NCBI GenBank assembly: GCA_963757335.1
Contig: CAVWRJ010000010.1
Location: 124,001-188,000, forward strand
Direction of reading: 5' to 3'
Source of the DNA: DASQPA01 sp963757335
Lineage (GTDB): Bacteria > Acidobacteriota > Thermoanaerobaculia > Multivoradales > UBA5704
Length of the DNA stretch: 64,000 nt
A program made the position numbers and the translations under genes. The notes below the pieces were generated by a model, which saw nothing but the letters and a program-made list of their open reading frames with translations, was not told the origin of the DNA and did not search any database. This document shows, piece after piece, positions 24,092 to 32,105 of this stretch (the stretch's first letter is position 1; every line of letters starts with the position of its first letter).

Positions 24092-24721
24092 ATGACCAAA
24101 AAGACCGAAGTGAAAACCGGCAAGGGCAAGCCGGCCGACAAGGCCGGCGACGGCAATGCCGCCGATCCGACTCCCCAGGCCACCCATGCCACCTACGCCG
24201 CCAACCCCGCCAAGATCACCCGCTCCGCCCGGGGTGGCGACGAGGACCCCGCTTTCGCCCTCTACGCCGAGGGCCTCCAGGCGCTCGACCGCAAGGACTG
24301 GGCGCACGGCATCGAGCTGCTCAAGCAGGTGATCGAGGTGAGCGACCTCGCCGACCTGACGGCCCGCGCCCGGCAGTACCTCGCCGCGGCCGAGAAGCGG
24401 GTCGCGGTGGCGGCCGCCCCGGCCGGGGACGCCGATGCCGACACCGACCCCTACCTCCATGCGGTGATCGAGAAGAACCGCGGCAACTACAAGACGGCGC
24501 TCGACCTGAGCAAGAAGGGGGGGCGCGACAAGAAGGACGAGCGTTTCGCCTACCTGGCCGCCTCCATCCACGCGATCGAGAGCCGGACCGAGGACGCGGC
24601 GCAGGCCCTCTCCCAGGCGGTCGAGCTCAACTCCAAAAACCGCATCCATGCCTTCCACGACACCGACTTCGCCGAGCTCAAGAAGAACCGGGACTACCGT
24701 CACCTCTTCGGTCTCGGCTGA
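24092..24721 (+). CDS. TPR-like helical protein
   Basis: 209 residues. The first ~45 are Lys/Ala/Thr-rich and disordered. From residue ~50, helix pairs with TPR character follow: FALYAEGLQALDRKDWAHGI, AVIEKNRGNYKTALDLSKKG and FAYLAASIHAIESRTEDAAQ. It probably mediates protein-protein contacts, perhaps with the MglAB switch upstream, but that is inference from position only. Its 3' end overlaps the proposed yvcK start. Confidence 0.65.
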   Translation: MTKKTEVKTGKGKPADKAGDGNAADPTPQATHATYAANPAKITRSARGGDEDPAFALYAEGLQALDRKDWAHGIELLKQVIEVSDLADLTARARQYLAAAEKRVAVAAAPAGDADADTDPYLHAVIEKNRGNYKTALDLSKKGGRDKKDERFAYLAASIHAIESRTEDAAQALSQAVELNSKNRIHAFHDTDFAELKKNRDYRHLFGLG

Positions 24722-25733
24722 GCCGTCGCCCCAGGCGGGGACTGCTGCCGGCCCTGCCGCCGGCCCCGCCGCCGGTCCCGCGATCGTCGCCATCGGCGGC
24801 GGTACCGGCCTGTCGGCGATCCTCCGCGGCCTGAAGGCCCACGTCGGCTCGCCCCGTCTGGGGCGGCTGACGGGAGTCGTCACGGTCACCGACGACGGCG
24901 GCTCCTCCGGCAGGCTACGGCAGGAGTTCGGGGTCCTCCCCCCGGGCGACATCCGCAACTGCATCGTCGCCCTGGCCGAGGAGGAGGACCTCCTCGCCCG
25001 GCTCTTCCAGTACCGCTTCCCCAACGGCGGCGGCCTGGTTGGCCACTCCTTCGGCAATCTCTTCCTGACCGCCTTGACCGGCATCACCGGCGACTTCTAC
25101 CAGGCGATCCTCACCGCCGAGTCGATCCTCTCGGTGCGCGGCAAGATCTACCCGGCGACGATCACCGACGTGCGGCTCCGCGGCCACGGGGTGTCGGGGC
25201 GGATCTACGAGGGGGAGACGGCGGTGGGGAGCTCGGGCGAGGTGCTGGCCCGGCTGGAGCTCGACCCCGTGGCGCCGCCGGCCTTCCCCGGCGCGGTCAC
25301 CGCTTTAGAGAGCGCCGACGCCATCCTCCTCGGGCCGGGCTCGCTCTACACCTCGATCCTCCCCAACCTCCTGATCCCCGGCATCCGGCAGGCGATCGTC
25401 AAATCGAAGGCGCCCGTCATCCTCCTCCTGAACCTCATGACCCAGCCGGGGGAGACGGACGGCATGATGGGCCCCGCCCACTTGGCGGCGGTCCAGCTCC
25501 ACAGCGGGGACGGCCTGGCCTTGACCGTCCTCGCCAACTCGACCCCGATCCCCCGCCCGCTCCTCACCCACTATGCCGAGACCCATTCGGAACCGGTGGC
25601 GGTCGAGCGGGAGATCCTTGAGCGGATGGGGGCGCGGGTGGTGGAGACCGACGTGCTCGCCCCCGGCGACCTCATCCGGCACGATCCGGAGAAGCTGGCG
25701 GGGGCGGTCCTCGACCTCCTGGAGCGGCCCTAA
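24648..25733 (+). CDS. yvcK: YvcK/CofD-like gluconeogenesis factor
   Basis: 361 residues. The only in-frame ATG is at 24648, which overlaps the upstream gene by 74 bases; the conserved domain begins at about residue 43 (IVAIGGGTGLSAILRGLK), after a GPAAGPAAGPA repeat. Further family signatures: VTDDGGSSGRLRQEFG, LPPGDIRNCIVALAEEE, VGHSFGNLFLTAL, LLGPGSLYTSILPNLL and LNLMTQPGETDG. YvcK proteins bind UDP-sugars and influence cell-wall precursor supply, which suits the glmU and glmS genes directly downstream. Confidence 0.88.
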   Translation: MPSTTPTSPSSRRTGTTVTSSVSAEPSPQAGTAAGPAAGPAAGPAIVAIGGGTGLSAILRGLKAHVGSPRLGRLTGVVTVTDDGGSSGRLRQEFGVLPPGDIRNCIVALAEEEDLLARLFQYRFPNGGGLVGHSFGNLFLTALTGITGDFYQAILTAESILSVRGKIYPATITDVRLRGHGVSGRIYEGETAVGSSGEVLARLELDPVAPPAFPGAVTALESADAILLGPGSLYTSILPNLLIPGIRQAIVKSKAPVILLLNLMTQPGETDGMMGPAHLAAVQLHSGDGLALTVLANSTPIPRPLLTHYAETHSEPVAVEREILERMGARVVETDVLAPGDLIRHDPEKLAGAVLDLLERP

Positions 25734-27128
25734 GTGAACGGGCGCGTAGCGGTGGTGCTCGCCGCCGGCAAGGGGACGCGGATGGTCTCCGCATCACCCA
25801 AGGTCCTCCACCGGGCGGCGGGCCGGCCGCTCCTCGGCTGGGTGCTCGACGCGGCGCGGGCTGCCGGCTGCACCCGCATCCTGGTGGTCGTGGGTCACGG
25901 CGCCGAGGAGGTGCGGTCCACCTTCACTGGAGAGGGGAACGCGGATTTGACCTGGGTCCTCCAGGCCGAGCAGCGCGGTACCGGCCACGCCCTCGCCCAG
26001 GCCGCGCCGGATCTGGCGGGGAGCTCGGCGACCGTCCTCGTCCTCTCCGGGGACGTGCCGCTCGTCACCCCGAAGACCCTGGAGAGGCTGGCGAGCCTGG
26101 CGGAGGGTTCCTGGGGGGCGATGGCGGTCGCCGAGCCGGCCGACCCCGGGGCCCTCGGCCGGGTGATCGCCAACTCCGAGGGCAATCTACGGCAGATCGT
26201 CGAGGCGCGCGATGCGACCCCCGAGGAGCGGGCGATCCGGCTAATCAACGCCGGTCTCTACGCCCTGCCGGCGCCGGCGATCTTCGGCTACCTCGATCGC
26301 CTCACCCCCCAGAACGCCCAGGGGGAGCTCTACTTGACCGACGCCCTGGGCGCTGCCGCCGCCGACGGGCACGCCGTCCGGCTCCTGCCGCTCGCCGACC
26401 CCGAGGAGTCGCTGGGGGTCAACAACCGGGTCGAGCTCGCCCAGGTCCACCGCCGGCTCCTCGACCGCCACCTGGAAGCGCTGATGGTCTCCGGGGTGAC
26501 GGTGCTCGAACCGGCCCGGACGGTCGTCGAGCCGGGAGTAACGGTGGGGGTGGACACGGTTCTCCACCCCGAGGTCTCCCTCCGCGGCCAGACTCGGGTG
26601 GGCAGCGGTTGTACCCTCCACGCTGGGGCCTGGCTTCAGGATACGGTGCTGGGAGACGACGTCGAGATCCTCCCCTACAGCGTCCTCGACGGCGCGGTCG
26701 TCGAGGCGGGCTGCCGGGTGGGGCCGTTCGCCCGGCTGCGGCCGGCATCCCACTTGCTTCCCGGAGCCCGGGTGGGGAACTTCGTCGAGGTCAAGAACTC
26801 CGAGCTGGGGCCGGGAGCCAAGGCCGGCCACCTCGCCTATCTCGGCGACGCGGTGGTCGGAGCGGGGGCGAACATCGGGGCCGGGGTCGTGACCTGCAAT
26901 TTCGACGGCCACGAGAAGCACCGGACCGAGATCGGCAAGGGCGCCTTCATCGGCAGCGACACGATGCTCGTGGCGCCCGTACGAGTCGGCGAGGGCGCGA
27001 CGACGGCGGCCGGTTCGGTGATCACCAAGGAGGTCCCCCCGGGGGCCCTGGCGGTCGCCCGGGTGCGGCAGAAGAACCTGCCGGGGCGGCTGGGATCGCG
27101 GCGCAAGGGCAATCTTCCGGAAGAGTGA
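25734..27128 (+). CDS. glmU: Bifunctional GlmU (GlcNAc-1-P uridyltransferase / GlcN-1-P acetyltransferase)
   Basis: 464 residues from GTG immediately after the yvcK stop. The N-terminal pyrophosphorylase carries LAAGKGTRMVSASPKVLH (nucleotide loop), LSGDVPLV and NAGLYALP. The C-terminal left-handed beta-helix acetyltransferase carries FVEVKNSELGPGAKAGHLAY, GAGVVTCNFDGHEKHRT and TAAGSVITKEVPPGALAVAR. It makes UDP-GlcNAc for peptidoglycan and envelope glycans. Full length, no anomalies. Confidence 0.95.
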   Translation: MNGRVAVVLAAGKGTRMVSASPKVLHRAAGRPLLGWVLDAARAAGCTRILVVVGHGAEEVRSTFTGEGNADLTWVLQAEQRGTGHALAQAAPDLAGSSATVLVLSGDVPLVTPKTLERLASLAEGSWGAMAVAEPADPGALGRVIANSEGNLRQIVEARDATPEERAIRLINAGLYALPAPAIFGYLDRLTPQNAQGELYLTDALGAAAADGHAVRLLPLADPEESLGVNNRVELAQVHRRLLDRHLEALMVSGVTVLEPARTVVEPGVTVGVDTVLHPEVSLRGQTRVGSGCTLHAGAWLQDTVLGDDVEILPYSVLDGAVVEAGCRVGPFARLRPASHLLPGARVGNFVEVKNSELGPGAKAGHLAYLGDAVVGAGANIGAGVVTCNFDGHEKHRTEIGKGAFIGSDTMLVAPVRVGEGATTAAGSVITKEVPPGALAVARVRQKNLPGRLGSRRKGNLPEE

Positions 27129-27159
27129 ATTTACAGGTCCTGAGAGAGGGCAGATCGAC

Positions 27160-29043
27160 ATGTGCGGAATCGTGGGCTACGTGGGCAGCCGTGAGGTGGT
27201 CCCCCTTCTGATCGACGGTCTCTCCCGCCTGGAGTACCGGGGCTACGACTCGGCGGGAGTGGTGGTGATCGCCGCCGACGGCTGCCTGGAGACGGTCAAG
27301 GCCGAGGGCAAGCTCGATCGGCTCAAGGAGAAGCTCGCCCGGCACCCGCTCGGTGGCCGCTACGGGCTCGGCCACACCCGCTGGGCGACCCACGGCGCCC
27401 CCTCGGAGAGGAACGCCCACCCGGTGGTCGATTCGCGCCGCCGGATCGCCCTCATCCACAACGGCATCATCGAGAACTTCCTCCCTTTGAAGAAGCGCCT
27501 CCTGGCGGAGGGCTGGACCTTCACCTCCGACACCGACACCGAGGTGGTGGCGAACCTCATCTCCTCCTACCTCGACGGCGATCTCCGGGCGGCGGTCGCC
27601 AAAGCCGTTAAAGAGCTCCAGGGGATGTACGCCTTCGCCGTCATTTCGACCGAAACCTCGACCGAAGCCTCGACCGAAACCGCGGGGAAAGACGGGCAGG
27701 AGAACGCTGGGCAGGAAATCGTCGCCGCCCGCCAGGGGCCGCCGCTCGTCATCGGCCTCGCCGAAGGCGAGCAGTTTCTCGCCTCGGACCCGGCGGCGCT
27801 CATCGCCCACACCAAGGACGTCGTCTTCCTGGAGAACGGCGACCTGGCGCGGCTGACCCCCGCCGGGATCGATATCGTCGACCGCTCGGGCAAGCCCGTC
27901 GAGCGCCCCGTCCAGCACCTCAACTGGGACCCCATCCAGGCTGAGAAGGGCGGGTACAAGCACTTCATGCTCAAGGAGATCCACGAGCAGACCCAGGCGG
28001 TGCAGGACACCTTCGCCGGGCGGGTGGACTTCGAGAACGCCCGCATCCACTTCGACACCCTGCGGATCTCCGAGGCCGACTTTCGGTCCTTCGACCGGGT
28101 CGTGCTCCTCGCCTGTGGCACCTCCTGGCACGCCGGGCTCATCGGCAAGTTTTTGATCGAGGAGCTGGCGGGGATGCCGGTCGAGGTCGACTACGGCTCC
28201 GAGTACCGCTACCGCCGGCCGGTGGTCTCCGACCGGGTGCTGGCGGTGGGGATCTCGCAGTCGGGGGAGACCGCCGACACCCTCTCCGCCATGGAGGCGG
28301 CGCGCGAGCGCGGGGCGCGGCTCTTGACCATCTCGAACGTCCTCGGGAGCCAGGCGACCCGGATCACCGAGGGGACGATCTACACCCACGCCGGCCCCGA
28401 GATCGGGGTCGCCTCGACCAAGGCTTTCACCACCCAGCTGGTGGCGCTCTACCTTCTGGCCCTCTATCTGCGCCAGGTGCGGCACGGGCGGCCGGAAGGG
28501 ATCGAGCGCAACTACCTGGACGACCTCGCCCGCCTCCCCGGCGCGATCGCGGAGGTGCTGAAAGAGGAGCCGGCGGTCGAGGCCCTGGCGAAGAAGTACT
28601 TCCGCTGCGAGGACTTCCTCTATCTCGGGCGGGGGATCAACTATCCCATCGCCCTCGAAGGAGCGCTCAAGCTCAAGGAGATCTCCTACATCCACGCCGA
28701 GGGCTACCCGGCGGGCGAGATGAAGCACGGCCCCATCGCTCTCATCGACCGCACCCTCCCGGTCGTCGCCGTGGCGACGGGCGAGCTGGTCTACGAGAAG
28801 GTGAAGAGCAACCTCCAGGAGGTGAAGGCGCGGGACGGGATCGTCATCGCCTTGACCGACCACGACCCGGAGGACCTCGGCGGGGTGGCGGACGAGGTGA
28901 TCCGGGTGCCGGTGGTCTCCGACCTCCTCCAGCCGATCGTCAACGTCGTCCCCCTCCAGCTCCTCGCCTACTTCGTGGGGGTCCGCCGGGGTGCCGACGT
29001 CGATCAGCCGCGGAACCTGGCGAAGAGCGTCACCGTCGAGTAG
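27160..29043 (+). CDS. glmS: Glucosamine-6-phosphate synthase GlmS
   Basis: 627 residues. Mature N-terminus MCGIVGYVGS gives the nucleophile Cys2; HTRWATHGAPSERNAHP is the glutaminase signature. Two SIS domains follow (LLACGTSWHAGLIGKFLIE, GISQSGETADTLSAME, STKAFTTQLVALYLLAL) and the end is LAKSVTVE. It forms GlcN-6-P from Fru-6-P and glutamine. A low-complexity insert (STETSTEASTETAG, from tandem TCGACCGAA-type units) sits near residue 167. The 31-base gap to glmU is too short for a glmS ribozyme. Confidence 0.95.
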   Translation: MCGIVGYVGSREVVPLLIDGLSRLEYRGYDSAGVVVIAADGCLETVKAEGKLDRLKEKLARHPLGGRYGLGHTRWATHGAPSERNAHPVVDSRRRIALIHNGIIENFLPLKKRLLAEGWTFTSDTDTEVVANLISSYLDGDLRAAVAKAVKELQGMYAFAVISTETSTEASTETAGKDGQENAGQEIVAARQGPPLVIGLAEGEQFLASDPAALIAHTKDVVFLENGDLARLTPAGIDIVDRSGKPVERPVQHLNWDPIQAEKGGYKHFMLKEIHEQTQAVQDTFAGRVDFENARIHFDTLRISEADFRSFDRVVLLACGTSWHAGLIGKFLIEELAGMPVEVDYGSEYRYRRPVVSDRVLAVGISQSGETADTLSAMEAARERGARLLTISNVLGSQATRITEGTIYTHAGPEIGVASTKAFTTQLVALYLLALYLRQVRHGRPEGIERNYLDDLARLPGAIAEVLKEEPAVEALAKKYFRCEDFLYLGRGINYPIALEGALKLKEISYIHAEGYPAGEMKHGPIALIDRTLPVVAVATGELVYEKVKSNLQEVKARDGIVIALTDHDPEDLGGVADEVIRVPVVSDLLQPIVNVVPLQLLAYFVGVRRGADVDQPRNLAKSVTVE

Positions 29044-31030
29044 GGGCCGCCATCCCCTCCCCCCCTCCCCAGAGTCCGTTTACCGCGAGCGGCGCGTCCG
29101 CTACGCCGCGGAGGAGCGGCGGCTCGCCCGGCGCTCGCTCCGCTTCTCGGTCGCCCGCTTCACCGCCTTCGGCCTCTTCGCCCTCGGCCTCCTGCTCCTC
29201 CTCTTCCCGGCCGTGGGCACCCGGACCCTGTGGCTCTCCGGTGTGGGGCTCGCCGTCTTCGTCGGCCTGGTGATCGTCCACGACCGGGTGGTAAAAGAAG
29301 AGCGGCGGGCGGCCGACCTCGTCCACCTTCAGGACGAGGGGTTGGCCCGGCTGGCCCGCGACTGGCGGGCCCTCCCGCTCCCGGAGTTGTCTGAGGAGTT
29401 GCCCGAGGGATCCGAGCCGGCGCCGCTCTCCCGCGACTTGAACCTCTTCGGCCGCGCCTCCCTCTTCCATCTCCTGGGGACCGTCCACACCCCGCCCGGC
29501 AAGCTGGCGCTCCGGGGGTGGCTCCTGGCGCCCGCTCTTCACGGGGAGATCGCTCTGCGCCAGGCGGCGGTCGCCGAGCTGGCGCCGGAGCTCGACCTCC
29601 GCCAGGAGTTGGAGGTGCGCGGCCGGCCGCTCGGGAAGGCCCGGCCGGACCTCGAACCTTTTCTGGGCTGGGCGGAGGACCGGCCATGGCTCCCCGGCTG
29701 GGCGCTCGGCTTCGCCCGGGCCCTGGCGCCCCTCTCCGTCGTCGCGCTCCTCTCGTGGTCCGGCGGGGTCCTGCCGCTCTGGCCCTTTCTCCTCCTCGTC
29801 GGCCTCAACTACCTGCTTACCTACCGCCTCGGCGACCGGATCGCCGCGACCTTCGAGCGGATTTCGGCCCGGGAGGACGAGTTCCACCTCTACGCCGGGG
29901 TGCTCGGGGTTTTCGCGGAGCGGGCCTTCGCCAGCCCCCGGCTCCGCCAGCTCGCCGACGAGCTGACCGCCGAGGGAATCTCGGCCGCCGCCGCCCTCGA
30001 CCTCCTCCACCGCCGGGTGGTGCTCACCGACGTCCGCCACGCCGCCCTCCTCCACACCCCGCTCCAGCTCCTCCTGCTCTGGGACTTCCACACCCTGGCG
30101 CTTCTCGAACGCTGGCAGAAAGACTTCGGGAGCCGGGCACGGCGCTGGCTCGCCGCCCTGGGCGATCTGGAGGCCCTGGCCGCCCTGGCCGGCCTGGCCC
30201 ACGATAATCCCGAGTGGACGTTCCCCCAGGTGGCAGACGTGGCGCCCCGCGCGCTCGGTTTGGCTCCGCGGACCGGCGACTGGCTGCGCGGAGCGCCCGA
30301 AGGAGCCGGCCCGCAGGAGCCAACCGAGCGAGGACCGCAGATCGAGGCGCGCGGGCTCGGCCATCCGCTCCTCCCCGACTCGGCCCGGGTGCCGAACGAC
30401 GTCACCCTCGGTCCACCGGGGACCTTCCTCCTCGTCACCGGCTCCAACATGTCGGGAAAAAGCACGCTCCTGCGCTCGATCGGGGTGAACGTCGTCCTCG
30501 CCCAGGCGGGCGGTCCGGTCTGCGCCGAGTCGCTCCGCATGCCTCCGCTCGCCCTCGCCACCAGCATCCTGGTCGAGGACTCGCTCGAAGACGGCGTCTC
30601 CTTTTTCATGGCCGAGCTGCTCCGCATCCGCAAGGTGGTCGACGCCGCCGACCGCGCGGCAGGCGAAGGGCGGACCCTCCTCTACCTCCTCGACGAGATC
30701 CTCCGCGGCACCAACACCCGGGAGCGCCAGATCGCCGTCCGCCGGGTCCTCACCCACCTCCTGGCCGCGGGCGCCCTGGGGGCGGTCTCCACCCACGACC
30801 TGGAGCTCGCCGAGATCCCCGACCTCGCCGCGGCCTCGCAGCCGGTCCACTTTAGGGAGAGCTTCGAGCCCGGCGCCGAGCGCGCGGGCAAGCCGGTCAT
30901 GACCTTCGACTACCAGCTGCGGCCGGGGGTGGCGACGACGGCGAACGCTCTCAAGCTGCTGGATCTGGTGGGACTGGGGGAGGAGGAGATGGGAGCGGGG
31001 TCCAGAGAGCCGCGCCCGCCGCAATCTTGA
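28991..31030 (+). CDS. Membrane-associated MutS-like ATPase with in-frame repeat insertion
   Basis: Up to 679 residues; the GTG at 28991 overlaps glmS by 53 bases and no later start was found, so the N-terminus is uncertain. Two pairs of membrane helices occur (AFGLFALGLLLLLFPAVG, ALAPLSVVALLSWSG region). A MutS clamp-like part leads to the ATPase: LLVTGSNMSGKSTLLRSIG (Walker A), SFFMAELLRI (signature), LLYLLDEILRGTNTRER (Walker B) and STHDLELAEI. This MutS branch has membrane helices and no known mismatch-binding domain. Residues ~423-450 derive from hairpin element copy 3, inserted without breaking the frame. Confidence 0.8.
   Translation: MPTSISRGTWRRASPSSRGRHPLPPSPESVYRERRVRYAAEERRLARRSLRFSVARFTAFGLFALGLLLLLFPAVGTRTLWLSGVGLAVFVGLVIVHDRVVKEERRAADLVHLQDEGLARLARDWRALPLPELSEELPEGSEPAPLSRDLNLFGRASLFHLLGTVHTPPGKLALRGWLLAPALHGEIALRQAAVAELAPELDLRQELEVRGRPLGKARPDLEPFLGWAEDRPWLPGWALGFARALAPLSVVALLSWSGGVLPLWPFLLLVGLNYLLTYRLGDRIAATFERISAREDEFHLYAGVLGVFAERAFASPRLRQLADELTAEGISAAAALDLLHRRVVLTDVRHAALLHTPLQLLLLWDFHTLALLERWQKDFGSRARRWLAALGDLEALAALAGLAHDNPEWTFPQVADVAPRALGLAPRTGDWLRGAPEGAGPQEPTERGPQIEARGLGHPLLPDSARVPNDVTLGPPGTFLLVTGSNMSGKSTLLRSIGVNVVLAQAGGPVCAESLRMPPLALATSILVEDSLEDGVSFFMAELLRIRKVVDAADRAAGEGRTLLYLLDEILRGTNTRERQIAVRRVLTHLLAAGALGAVSTHDLELAEIPDLAAASQPVHFRESFEPGAERAGKPVMTFDYQLRPGVATTANALKLLDLVGLGEEEMGAGSREPRPPQS
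30252..30330. repeat. Dispersed hairpin element, copy 3 (inside MutS-like gene)
   Basis: Arms CGCTCGGTTTGGCTCC (30252-30267) and GGAGCCAACCGAGCG (30316-30330) enclose the shared core GGACCGGCGACTGGCTGC and GGAGCGCCCGAAGGAGCC. It reads in-frame as TGDWLRGAPEGAGPQEPT between the membrane part and the ATPase. Confidence 0.85.
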
Positions 31031-31151
31031 CAACCCGGGCATGGCGGCGATACCTTGCCGATCGACCACCCTGTACTGTATCGACGACGTAAGGCAGCCC
31101 GAAGGCCGGCTCGGCGGCGAGCATGCCATTCGAGCGGAGGAGCTTAAAGAC

Positions 31152-31565
31152 ATGGCACGCTGTTCCAGATGCACGCGCATCATGGTGGGCGGTTACAAGT
31201 CTGGCGAGGAGCGCTTCTGCTCGCTGAGCTGCTACACGAGCAGCCCCACCGGCACTTTCTGTGGAGCCTGCATGGCCGCCACGACGAACGACACTCCCGG
31301 CGGCACCTTCACTTTCAACAGCGTCGGCACCCGCCTGTGCTTCGTTCGCAACCGTTGCCCCGAGTGCCACTCGATCGTTCAACGTAAATTCTTCGTGGCG
31401 CTCTACATACCCCTCATCCCCATGGGCTCCTATCGCGTCATCTACACGGCTCCCAGACGGTACCTGGGCCGGCGCCTCCGGCGCGGCGCTGTTCCGGCGG
31501 CCGTTCCGGAGCCACGGGCGACTCCTCAGGCTTCGCAGCAGTACGCCGCGCTCGAACCGAAGTAG
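31152..31565 (+). CDS. Zinc-ribbon protein, unknown
   Basis: 137 residues from ATG 31152, with GGAGGAG about 12 bases upstream. Several metal-type cysteine pairs are visible: CSRCTRI, CSLSCYTSSP, FCGACMAAT and CPECHSI. A hydrophobic segment FFVALYIPLIPMGSYRVIY follows, a pattern seen in small zinc-ribbon membrane-proximal proteins (IPLIP.G..R). The Ala/Pro tail is disordered. Function unknown. Confidence 0.6.
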   Translation: MARCSRCTRIMVGGYKSGEERFCSLSCYTSSPTGTFCGACMAATTNDTPGGTFTFNSVGTRLCFVRNRCPECHSIVQRKFFVALYIPLIPMGSYRVIYTAPRRYLGRRLRRGAVPAAVPEPRATPQASQQYAALEPK

Positions 31566-31614
31566 CTTCCGAGGGCTTCCGAGGGCCTGCCGAGCGACTT
31601 CCGCGGAGGAAGAC

Positions 31615-32085
31615 ATGACCGAAGACGATTCGAGGCTCCGGGCGTTCTACGACCTCTCCGTGGTCCTCACCGGCTTCTCCCGGGTCGAGCTCGCCGGGAC
31701 AGGGCTGGGGCCGGCCTATCTCGGCACCCTCTCGGGCGTTGTCGGCGTCAGCGTCGTCGACGACCTGCTGCGGGTCTGGGCGGCGATCGCGCGGGCGGAC
31801 GGCGACGTCGATTCCGGCCTCCGGACCTGCATCCTCGGCGACCCCCGTTTCGGACCGGTCGCCCGCAACCTGATCAGCCTCTGGTACGTGGGCAACTGGT
31901 ACGAGCTGCCCCAGGCCTGGCGCGACGCCTACGGTGTGGCCCCCGGGGACGTCACCCGGGTGGTGAGCGCCGAGGCTTACCAGGAGGGCCTCATGTGGGC
32001 GGCGGGCGGGGCCCATCCCCAGGGGGCCCGGGAACCCGGGTACGGCACCTGGGCCGCGCCCCCCGCAGCGGACCTTAAACCCTGA
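31615..32085 (+). CDS. FAD-SLDH-type small subunit of a GMC dehydrogenase
   Basis: 156 residues with a GGAGGA site upstream of ATG 31615. FYDLSVVLTGFSRVELAG at the start and SAEAYQEGLMWAAGG followed by PGYGTWAAPP at the end match the pattern of small subunits of sorbitol/fructose dehydrogenases (pfam FAD-SLDH: vLTG..., YxxALMW, P.YG.WA.PP). No Tat signal is seen, although these subunits often carry one. It is 20 bases upstream of the GMC gene, so it is likely its chaperone or partner subunit. Confidence 0.7.
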   Translation: MTEDDSRLRAFYDLSVVLTGFSRVELAGTGLGPAYLGTLSGVVGVSVVDDLLRVWAAIARADGDVDSGLRTCILGDPRFGPVARNLISLWYVGNWYELPQAWRDAYGVAPGDVTRVVSAEAYQEGLMWAAGGAHPQGAREPGYGTWAAPPAADLKP

Positions 32086-32105
32086 CCCCGAGACGAGAGG
32101 AGCGC

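Noticed and set aside
27129..27159. glmS ribozyme
   Set aside because: The gap between glmU and glmS is only 31 bases, too short for the ribozyme.
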